Assembly (NCBI GenBank): GCA_021819985.1
Contig: JAKAEG010000017.1
Coordinates: forward strand, 1-18,657
DNA length: 18,657 bases
Direction: 5' to 3'
From: Nitrospirota bacterium
GTDB taxonomy: Bacteria > Nitrospirota > Thermodesulfovibrionia > Thermodesulfovibrionales > JdFR-88
Shown here piece by piece: positions 12,840 to 18,657 of the stretch (positions are counted from its first letter, which is position 1; each line of letters begins with the position of its first letter). A model generated the notes under the pieces. That model had not been told where the DNA came from, did no database searches, and saw only the letters and a list, made by a program, of their open reading frames with translations. The position numbers were made by a program, and so were the translations under genes.

Positions 12840-13103
12840 ATGAATTTCAAGCCTTTGAAGGACAGGGTTTTCGTGAGCTATGCCGAGGAGGAGGAGAAGA
12901 CAAAGGGAGGTCTTTATGTGCCCGAGACTGCCAAGGAGAAACCGCAGAAGGGCAAAGTCGAGGCGGTCGGGGCTGAAGTAAAGGAGATCAAGGTCGGCGA
13001 CTCCATTCTTTTTGACAAGTATTCGGGCTCCAAAGTGAAGATGAATGACAAAGAGTACCTCATCATCAAGGAAGAGGACGTGCTTGGCATAGTGCAGGAA
13101 TAA
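12840..13103 (+). CDS. groES: Co-chaperonin GroES (short form)
   Basis: The lid of the GroEL folding chamber, a heptameric ring. 87 residues: PLKDRVFV N-terminus, mobile loop EEKTKGGLYVPETAKEKP, KVGDSILFDKYSG and the C-terminal EYLIIKEEDVLGIV. It is about eight residues shorter than typical GroES. The missing part corresponds to the roof beta-hairpin: where most read roughly GKGxxxxNGxxxPLDVKVGD, this reads AVGAEVKEIKVGD. Otherwise it is complete, so this looks like a natural loop shortening rather than damage. AAAGGAGA lies about 8 bases before the ATG. It is the first gene of the CIRCE-controlled operon; groEL follows after 91 bases of A-rich sequence. Confidence 0.96.
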   Translation: MNFKPLKDRVFVSYAEEEEKTKGGLYVPETAKEKPQKGKVEAVGAEVKEIKVGDSILFDKYSGSKVKMNDKEYLIIKEEDVLGIVQE

Positions 13104-13194
13104 GGCAAGAAGGGCAAACGACTGATTTTCAAAAAGAAAAAGAAAAAAAACAAAAACAAGATTTTTTAAAAAATAAAGGAGGATATTTAAAGGA

Positions 13195-14829
13195 ATGGCA
13201 AAGCAACTTTTATTTGACGAGCCCGCAAGGCAAGCCCTGCTCAGGGGTGTTACCATTTTGGCTGACGCCGTCAAGGCCACGCTTGGCCCCAAGGGCAGAA
13301 ACGCGATACTGGACAAGAAATTCGGCGCCCCCACCATTACAAAAGACGGCGTTTCGGTGGCGAAAGAGATAGAACTCAAAGACCCGTGGGAAAATATGGG
13401 CGCGCAGCTCGTAAAAGAGGTTGCCTCCAAGACCTCTGATGCGGCCGGCGACGGCACGACCACAGCTACAGTCCTGGCCTACGCCATACTGCGTGAAGGA
13501 ATAAGGAATGTTGTGGCAGGCGCAAACCCCATGGACTTAAAGAGGGGCATCGACAAGGCCGTTGAGGCGGTTGTCGAGGAACTCAAAAAGCTCTCAAAAC
13601 CCGTTGTGGACAAGAAAGAGATCGCCCAGGTAGGCACCATCTCCGCCAACAACGACCCGTCCATAGGCGAACTCATAGCTGAGGCCATGGACAAGGTCGG
13701 CAAGGACGGCGTAATAACGGTGGAGGAGGCCAAGAGTATGGCCACCACGCTGGACGTGGTCGAAGGCATGCAGTTTGACCGCGGCTACATATCTCCTTAT
13801 TTCATAACCGACCCCGACAGGATGGAAGCTGTTCAGGATGACGGCTTCATTCTCATACATGACAAGAAGATCTCCAGCATGAAGGACCTGCTCCCCATAC
13901 TGGAGCAGATAGCCAAGATGGGCAAGCCGCTTCTCATCGTGGCCGAGGACATCGAAGGCGAGGCCCTTGCCACCCTGGTCATAAACAAGCTTCGCGGCAC
14001 GCTTCAGGTCTGCGCCGTAAAGGCCCCCGGCTTTGGCGACAGGAGAAAGGCCATGCTCGAAGATATCGCCACCCTTACGGGCGGTCAGGTAATAGCGGAG
14101 GAAGTCGGCCTCAAGCTTGAGAGCGCGAAGATCACCGACCTGGGCCGCGCAAGGAAGATAACGGTAGACAAAGAGAACACGACCATTGTCGAGGGCGCGG
14201 GCGATACCGCAAATATCCAGGGCAGGGTGAAGCAGATAAAGGCCCAGGTAGAGGAGACCACCTCCGATTACGACAGGGAGAAGCTCCAGGAGCGCCTGGC
14301 CAAGCTAGTTGGCGGCGTTGCCGTCATTAACGTGGGCGCGGCCACCGAAACCGAGATGAAAGAGAAGAAGGCCCGTGTGGAGGACGCCCTCCATGCAACC
14401 AGGGCGGCCGTTGAAGAGGGAATAGTGCCCGGCGGCGGCGTGGCCCTGCTTCGCTGCATCGGCGTTCTGGACAAGCTCAAGATGGGCAACCACGACCAGC
14501 AGATCGGCGTGAACATAATAAAGAAGGCCATCGAGGAGCCGATAAAGCAGATCGTCAACAATGCGGGCCTCGAAGGCTCCGTCGTGATCGAAAAAGTGAA
14601 GGCCGCCAAGGACACCACCAGCGGCTTCGATGCCGGCAATGAAAAATACGTGGACATGATCAAAGAGGGCATCATCGACCCCACAAAGGTAACGCGCTTC
14701 GCCCTGCAGAACGCGGCTTCAGTTGCCGCGCTGCTGCTTACCACCGCGGTCATGGTAACCGACCTGCCGGAAGAGGACAAGGGGAAGATGCCCGCAATGC
14801 CCGGCGGCGGCATGGAAGGCATGTACTAG
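13195..14829 (+). CDS. groEL: Chaperonin GroEL (Hsp60)
   Basis: 544 residues, the normal length. Forms the double heptameric ring that encloses unfolded proteins with GroES and ATP. Visible hallmarks: TLGPKGRNAILDK near 30, TKDGVSVAKEIEL (with the catalytic Asp), the nucleotide loop AGDGTTTATVLA, the apical region MQFDRGYISPYF, KAPGFGDRRKAMLEDIA, and the equatorial return VEEGIVPGGGVALLR. The C-terminus ends in a short Gly/Met tail (MPGGGMEGMY). It follows groES; GGAGG lies upstream, and AAAGGA also abuts the ATG. A strong terminator lies 20 bases after the stop. The A-rich groES-groEL gap contains no second CIRCE or clear promoter. Confidence 0.98.
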   Translation: MAKQLLFDEPARQALLRGVTILADAVKATLGPKGRNAILDKKFGAPTITKDGVSVAKEIELKDPWENMGAQLVKEVASKTSDAAGDGTTTATVLAYAILREGIRNVVAGANPMDLKRGIDKAVEAVVEELKKLSKPVVDKKEIAQVGTISANNDPSIGELIAEAMDKVGKDGVITVEEAKSMATTLDVVEGMQFDRGYISPYFITDPDRMEAVQDDGFILIHDKKISSMKDLLPILEQIAKMGKPLLIVAEDIEGEALATLVINKLRGTLQVCAVKAPGFGDRRKAMLEDIATLTGGQVIAEEVGLKLESAKITDLGRARKITVDKENTTIVEGAGDTANIQGRVKQIKAQVEETTSDYDREKLQERLAKLVGGVAVINVGAATETEMKEKKARVEDALHATRAAVEEGIVPGGGVALLRCIGVLDKLKMGNHDQQIGVNIIKKAIEEPIKQIVNNAGLEGSVVIEKVKAAKDTTSGFDAGNEKYVDMIKEGIIDPTKVTRFALQNAASVAALLLTTAVMVTDLPEEDKGKMPAMPGGGMEGMY

Positions 14830-14849
14830 AACAAGCAGCAAGGGACAAG

Positions 14850-14880
14850 AAAGGGAGAGGCCAAACGGCTTCTCCCTTTT
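14850..14880 (+). terminator. Intrinsic terminator of groESL
   Basis: A 13-bp stem (14850-14862 with 14867-14879, one G-U pair) around the loop AAAC, ending in TTTT followed by an A/T-rich stretch. It lies 20 bases after the groEL stop. Confidence 0.88.
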
Positions 14881-14970
14881 AAATTTAATACCCCCGCCTT
14901 ATTTCAAAGGCTCTGCTTAATTGGGTAAAATATTCCAGGTAATAAATTCCTTATCTCGATCGAGGTGAAT

Positions 14971-15546
14971 ATGAAAAGCATTAGAGGCACGAAGACTGAA
15001 AAGCACCTGCTGACCGCTTTTGCCGGTGAATCCCAGGCCAGGAACCGTTACACATACTATGCTTCACAGGCAAAAAATGATGGCTATGAGCAGATAGCGG
15101 CGCTTTTTTTAGAGACCGCTGACAACGAAAAGGAGCACGCAAAACGGCTCTTCAAATTCCTTGAGGGCGGAGAGGCGGAAGTGCACGCGGCGTTTCCTGC
15201 CGGGGTGATAGGGGACACGGAATCAAACCTCAGGGCCGCCGCTTCGGGGGAAAATTATGAACATACGCTCATGTACCCGGAGTTTGCAAAAACGGCCAAC
15301 GATGAGGGCTTTCCTGTTATAGCGGCGGTATTCAGGGCGATTGCCGTGGCCGAGAAGCAGCATGAAAAACGCTACATTGGATTACTTGAAAATATTGAAA
15401 AGGGACAAGTTTTCAGCCGCGAAACTCCCCAAAAATGGAAATGCAGGAATTGCGGCTATGTCCACGAGGGCGCAGGCACGCCGGAAAGGTGCCCGGCCTG
15501 TGACCACCCCAGAGCGCATTTCGAGCTGCTGGATGAGAACTGGTAA
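14971..15546 (+). CDS. rbr: Rubrerythrin
   Basis: A 191-residue diiron peroxidase protecting anaerobes from hydrogen peroxide, using electrons passed through its rubredoxin domain. The four-helix ferritin-like domain carries iron ligands Glu20 (AFAGESQARNRY), Glu53 and His56 (ETADNEKEH), Glu94 and Glu97, Glu128 and His131 (AEKQHEKRY). The C-terminal rubredoxin-like domain has Cys158, Cys161, Cys174 and Cys177 (CRNCGYVHEG then CPACDHP). These positions almost coincide with those of the Desulfovibrio vulgaris protein. The ATG at 14971 is chosen because GAGGTG is well spaced from it; a GTG two codons earlier overlaps that motif. It stands alone between the groESL terminator and the toxin-antitoxin pair. 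Confidence 0.95.
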   Translation: MKSIRGTKTEKHLLTAFAGESQARNRYTYYASQAKNDGYEQIAALFLETADNEKEHAKRLFKFLEGGEAEVHAAFPAGVIGDTESNLRAAASGENYEHTLMYPEFAKTANDEGFPVIAAVFRAIAVAEKQHEKRYIGLLENIEKGQVFSRETPQKWKCRNCGYVHEGAGTPERCPACDHPRAHFELLDENW

Positions 15547-15786
15547 AAAAAATCCCTTAACCTCACGGGATAATATCTTTGTGCTTCATTCCTGTACGCG
15601 GGGATTTCAGATGAAAACATGGCTTCCTTGAGCGAATTGGTGAGAGCAAGAGTTGCGTCCAGTACTCCTCGCCCGGCAATATAATAAAAATTGTGCGGAC
15701 TTTGGCCTGTAAGACACGCTCTGCCAAGACCGGCTGACTCTCATATTCTGGTAGAAAGTGGCAATATTCATGAGCTTTTAATTCGT

Positions 15787-15815
15787 TTGACAATATGCAC
15801 CAAATAAGGTACATT
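15787..15815 (+). promoter_or_regulatory. Promoter and operator of the toxin-antitoxin operon
   Basis: TTGACA (15787-15792), 17-base spacer, TACATT (15810-15815). Between and overlapping these lies an imperfect dyad, ATGCACC (15795-15801) and GGTACAT (15808-15814), a natural position for autorepression by the antitoxin. The -10 box ends two bases before the first ATG (15818), so either the second ATG (15821) is used on a leaderless mRNA, or AAGGT at 15806-15810 serves a longer transcript. Confidence 0.5.
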
Positions 15816-15817
15816 AA

Positions 15818-16171
15818 ATGATGGATGACAGAGTGCCGATTCTACGGGTATTTTTCTACCGGAGTGAAAACGGCAATGAACCTGTAAGGGAATGGCTCAA
15901 GGAATTGCGTAAGGAAGACCGGAGGACCGTTGGTGAAGATATTAAAACGGCACAGTTTGGCTGGCCATTGGGTATGCCGCTTATAAGGAAAATTGAGAAA
16001 GACCTGTGGGAAGTCAGGTCAAACATTACAGACGGCATTGCCAGGACTTTTTTTACTGTAAATGGAGATACCATGGTGCTCCTTCATGGATTTGTAAAAA
16101 AATCACAGGAAACACCACAGAATGAACTGAAGACAGCCAGGCGTAGATTAAGGAATATATTTGGAGGATAA
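15818..16171 (+). CDS. higB: RelE/HigB-type toxin (phage-derived Gp49-like family)
   Basis: A 117-residue basic protein (116 from the second ATG at 15821) resembling HigB-like toxins of the RelE/ParE superfamily: FFYRSENGNEPVREWLKEL near the N-terminus, a GWPLGMPLIRKIEKDLWEVRSN core, then IARTFFTVNGDTMVLLHGFVKKSQETP, and a Lys/Arg-rich end. This core is typical of toxins that cut mRNA on the ribosome. The antitoxin gene follows after one base, in the toxin-first order typical of higBA. Activity is inferred from family. It has its own promoter with an operator-like dyad. Confidence 0.85.
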   Translation: MMDDRVPILRVFFYRSENGNEPVREWLKELRKEDRRTVGEDIKTAQFGWPLGMPLIRKIEKDLWEVRSNITDGIARTFFTVNGDTMVLLHGFVKKSQETPQNELKTARRRLRNIFGG

Positions 16172-16172
16172 A

Positions 16173-16454
16173 ATGAAAGCAAAACATATAGGCGGCAGCT
16201 TTGATGATTTTCTTAAGGAACAGGACATGCTTGCGGGAGGGGAAGCAGTTGCCGCGAAGCGTGTGCTCGCTTTTCAGATCGAAAAGGAGATGAAAAGAAA
16301 GGGGTTGACCAAGGTTGAGATGGCTTCCAGGATGAGGACGAGCCGGACCGCCGTGGACAGGCTACTGGACCCGACAAATATCTCGGTCACTCTGAATACC
16401 CTTGAAAAGGCCGCATTAGTTCTCGGGAAAAAATTGAGCATCAGGATCGCATAG
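16173..16454 (+). CDS. higA: HigA-type antitoxin with XRE-family helix-turn-helix
   Basis: A 93-residue protein. The C-terminal two thirds is a Cro/C1-type helix-turn-helix: QIEKEMKRKGLTKVEMASRM, then TSRTAVDRLLDPTN as recognition helix and turn, then TLNTLEKAALVLGKKL. The N-terminal part (FDDFLKEQDMLAGGEAVAAKR) probably binds the toxin. GGAGG lies 5 bases before the ATG at 16173 and overlaps the toxin's last codons, coupling the two genes; an in-frame TTG at 16161 is less likely because it lies before that site. It probably represses the operon at the dyad near 15795-15814. Confidence 0.87.
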   Translation: MKAKHIGGSFDDFLKEQDMLAGGEAVAAKRVLAFQIEKEMKRKGLTKVEMASRMRTSRTAVDRLLDPTNISVTLNTLEKAALVLGKKLSIRIA

Positions 16455-16499
16455 CCTGAATTCAGTATTGTGTCACCGGAATTCCGTCCCTTCTATGGT

Positions 16500-17087
16500 T
16501 TAATTCATAATGCCTTCAAAACACGGTCTCAACCACTTACATCCAACTTTCCGTAAAGTCCCAGAAAATTCTCGAAAGCTCGGACTTTTTTCAAAGGCAA
16601 TTTTAACGTTTATTCCAAGAAACCAATCTACCCCTTGGATAGTTTCTTGATATTTGCCATCATTTGGTAAAAGACGTTTGATTAAGCCTTTTCCATTACG
16701 TCCCTCACAAATTGGAAGGATTTTCGAGCTTTTTAGTTTGCCTTTTGATTTAACATTATCCCAGTCTGCCAAAATCCAGTTTTCAATCATTCTGTCAGGC
16801 ACTCCTATAACAAGATCGTCCGAAATCCCCTCTGATCGAATTAATTTTTCTAAAGATTCTTTGATCTGTGAAGCTGATGCTACACGGCTTTCACGATCAA
16901 AAACAATTATATATGGATAATATTTATTTCCCATCAATCTTATAAGTGATGCGATTCTTTCAGCTGCTGCAGGAAGGGCTACATCTTTTCCATTACAATT
17001 AAGCATACGTACCGGTGAATTGGGGCAAATTTGCTGAATAATTTTTTGCTCTTGATGACCATCCACAATGAAAGCCGGATTACTCAT
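16500..17087 (-). CDS. DUF4276/TOPRIM-like protein, putative nuclease partner of the adjacent ATPase
   Basis: 195 residues from the ATG at 17087, overlapping the stop of the ATPase gene by 8 bases, so translation is coupled. A TTG at 17105 would add six residues. It resembles DUF4276-type proteins often found next to AAA/ABC-type ATPases: an N-terminal FIVDGHQEQKI strand-helix (Asp9, Glu13; many relatives have Glu at the first position), a second strand ending FDRES (Asp64, Glu66, the place of the TOPRIM acidic motif), PDRMIENWILAD (Glu102), and a late region with KYQETIQG and SPSFREF. Metal-dependent nuclease activity is the usual suggestion for such folds but is inferred; the acidic set is not canonical. 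Its sequence is A+T-rich compared with the housekeeping genes. Confidence 0.65.
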   Translation of the reverse strand: MSNPAFIVDGHQEQKIIQQICPNSPVRMLNCNGKDVALPAAAERIASLIRLMGNKYYPYIIVFDRESRVASASQIKESLEKLIRSEGISDDLVIGVPDRMIENWILADWDNVKSKGKLKSSKILPICEGRNGKGLIKRLLPNDGKYQETIQGVDWFLGINVKIAFEKSPSFREFSGTLRKVGCKWLRPCFEGIMN

Positions 17088-18432
17088 TTTCGATAGCGCC
17101 TGCAAGATAATAATAACCCAATTTAAATCCGGTTCTTCTGATCTCGTCTTTTAATTCTTTGGCATTTGAGCACCTTTTTGCCTTAGTCATTCCATCAGAT
17201 AATGAAACAATAATTAATTCTTCTGGATTACAGCTATTGAGTATTGTTTCACTATGCGTCGTCATTATACTGAATGAATAAGCTCTTCGCCTTATAAGAA
17301 CATCTCGCATAATGTTCAATATCTGACTCTGCATAAGAGGGTGCAAATAATTTTCAGGCTCTTCAATTGCAAACATGGATGTAGTCGTCATTACAGCAGT
17401 GATCAGGGCAATCCACTTAATTGTCCCATCTGACATAGAACTGAGAGGCAAAATTGCTTGATAATCGCCATTCACTATTTTGAGAGTCATTTTTAATTGA
17501 TAATTAAAAGGATCATTCACTACATCTATGCCATTTATGGACGTATTGGCTAAATTAATATATTTCAAGAGGTCTTGAACCGATAAAGATTTATTAAAAA
17601 TAGGGCGGGGTCGCCGATAATAATAATAAGAAAGACCATACGGCCTCGATATGAGTTTTTTTCGCTTAATAGCATAAAGTGTTGCTGCAAGACCGCTGCC
17701 GTCTTTTTCTATACCAGGCACTTTTGCACTATCTTCAGGCACTTTCACTCTAGACGGCACTATATTGTAAGTTTCACCACTGACCATATCCTCTGTTACT
17801 TGCGGAATTAATGGGAAAAATCGACCAAGCGCATAAAATAAAGAATTCTGATCTGAAGTGCTTTTTTCGATTATCTGGCTCGCTCGGTTTTTTATTGTAG
17901 ATTCTTTTTTGATGTGCCTTTCAAAAAAAGGAGAGCGAAAAATTTTGGGATCTTTACACTCGATCTTTACTTTAGGTTCATTTTTTTCGAATGTTTGATC
18001 AATTATCAGATCCCAAGGAATGTTATTAATATTATCCTCTGCTTTAATAAAGCTCTTTGTTGATCTCATTGCAAACAATTGATGATCGAAAACAACAGAT
18101 TCAATTTTCTTAGGGAAAAGAAGTTCAAAAAAATATTTATAATGACAAAAGTCTTTTTTATCTTCCAATTGCTGACAGCCGTATATGGTTGCTTGAATCG
18201 TGCTCTGAAATTCAGCTTCGCCGATTCTACGAAAAACTGCACCGGCACCGCCAAGCCGACTAATCGTCTCTGAAACATTAGTTTTTACAAGATTAGAAAG
18301 GAATTCAAAAAAAAGAATGACGTTGGTCTTCCCCCCACCATTTGAGCCGACCAAAACATTCAACCCTGGGTGCAAGTTCAATTCGAAATTCTCAAGTGAC
18401 TTGAAACCATTTACTTCTATGCGGGTAATCAT
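17080..18432 (-). CDS. AAA/ABC-type ATPase (AAA_21/AAA_15, OLD- or RecF-like), candidate defence protein
   Basis: 450 residues. N-terminal ITRIEVNGFKSLENFEL and Walker A GSNGGGKT (29-36) are typical of overcoming-lysogeny/SMC-like ATPases that guard against phage or act with nucleases. DGSGLAATLYAI (244-255) is a family landmark in the middle; the ABC-type signature is SMSDGT (332-337); Walker B is MFAIEEPE (353-360) followed by NYLHP; the switch histidine is in TTHSE (391-395). The insert from about 85 to 240 is unassigned. GAGGT lies 7 bases before the ATG. It is the first gene of a two-gene unit with the DUF4276-like gene. A+T-rich composition suggests acquisition by transfer. It could instead act in some DNA repair role. 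Confidence 0.8.
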   Translation of the reverse strand: MITRIEVNGFKSLENFELNLHPGLNVLVGSNGGGKTNVILFFEFLSNLVKTNVSETISRLGGAGAVFRRIGEAEFQSTIQATIYGCQQLEDKKDFCHYKYFFELLFPKKIESVVFDHQLFAMRSTKSFIKAEDNINNIPWDLIIDQTFEKNEPKVKIECKDPKIFRSPFFERHIKKESTIKNRASQIIEKSTSDQNSLFYALGRFFPLIPQVTEDMVSGETYNIVPSRVKVPEDSAKVPGIEKDGSGLAATLYAIKRKKLISRPYGLSYYYYRRPRPIFNKSLSVQDLLKYINLANTSINGIDVVNDPFNYQLKMTLKIVNGDYQAILPLSSMSDGTIKWIALITAVMTTTSMFAIEEPENYLHPLMQSQILNIMRDVLIRRRAYSFSIMTTHSETILNSCNPEELIIVSLSDGMTKAKRCSNAKELKDEIRRTGFKLGYYYLAGAIENE

Positions 18433-18657
18433 TTTTTAACCTCGTTAAAAGCGAATCAAAACAATCAAAAGGGACAGTCCTATTTTACTGCTTCAGATCA
18501 TGCCCCGTCCTCTGCAAATTCCGAAACGCAATACTTATCTCTATTTGGACCTGTTTAACTTTGTCTTCTGCTATCTCACCGTCTATTTTCAGTGGAAACA
18601 TGCACGATTATAACAAAATCATAAGCTGAGGTGTATAAGGAGAATCTCAGCCTCGAA
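18433..18657. other. Right-end region upstream of the ATPase gene
   Basis: No gene is seen in the last 225 bases. An imperfect palindrome GGGACAGTCCT (18471-18481) lies in an A/T-rich context, a word type often found in remnants of dispersed elements. The ATPase promoter should be here, but no clear -35/-10 pair could be fixed. Confidence 0.3.

Noticed and set aside
15563..15814. 83-codon frame on the minus strand between rubrerythrin and the toxin gene
   Set aside because: It runs antisense through the toxin promoter, has no ribosome binding site and no recognisable family. Kept only as a remote possibility.
16456..16486. Palindromes CTGAATTCAG and CGGAATTCCG as a terminator between the antitoxin and DUF4276 genes
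   Set aside because: They are perfect palindromes without a loop and without a T-run on either strand, so they do not make a convincing terminator.
1..18657. tRNA, rRNA or CRISPR array
   Set aside because: No cloverleaf with a CCA-type end, no rRNA-like stretch and no regularly spaced repeats were seen on either strand. The hairpin repeats are far apart and not array-like.

Overview
This window looks like chromosomal DNA from a Gram-negative, probably anaerobic or microaerophilic bacterium of moderate G+C. The evidence is outer-membrane-type lipoproteins (Slp, RlpA), a diiron rubrerythrin, a pyruvoyl AdoMet decarboxylase of the SpeH type, and a groESL operon under a perfect CIRCE operator. 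The mix is reminiscent of Nitrospirota or a deltaproteobacterial lineage, but that placement is inference from gene content only.

Layout. 1-1118: two tandem Slp-family lipoprotein genes with tyrosine-rich tails, the first cut by the window edge. 1157-3342: a promoter, a terminator-like leader hairpin and the two ATPase genes of a peptide ABC transporter (oppD/oppF type). 3604-4098 (minus): a TlpA/ResA thioredoxin. 4181-4675: speH with a structured leader. 8707-5005 (minus): a DUF1015 gene, gap and pgk, probably one transcription unit. 8993-9670 (minus): rlpA, divergent from a DUF523-rhomboid pair (9747-10896). 11254-12576 (minus): a DedA-PAP2 fusion. 12727-14880: CIRCE-groES-groEL-terminator. 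14971-15546: rubrerythrin. 15787-16454: a HigBA-like toxin-antitoxin pair. 18432-16500 (minus): an AT-rich two-gene module of an AAA/ABC-type ATPase and a DUF4276/TOPRIM-like partner, a candidate defence system.

How the parts fit. Most genes are housekeeping: lower glycolysis (gap, pgk), polyamine synthesis (speH), protein folding (groESL) and envelope upkeep (Slp, RlpA, DedA-PAP2, rhomboid, TlpA). From about 15.8 kb the character changes to accessory genes (toxin-antitoxin, then ATPase plus putative nuclease), with visibly higher A+T in the last two genes.

Patterns across genes. A repeated hairpin (ATGCCCGA/TCGGGCAT) lies in three of the four convergent intergenic regions and is missing from the fourth, which borders the accessory island. 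Several genes (tlpA, DUF523, DedA-PAP2, more loosely rlpA) have an extended -10 box only 6-11 bases before the ATG and no Shine-Dalgarno sequence, which suggests leaderless mRNAs. The speH leader can form two mutually exclusive hairpins, one covering its ribosome binding site. The PAP2 half of the DedA fusion lacks the usual PSGH histidine.
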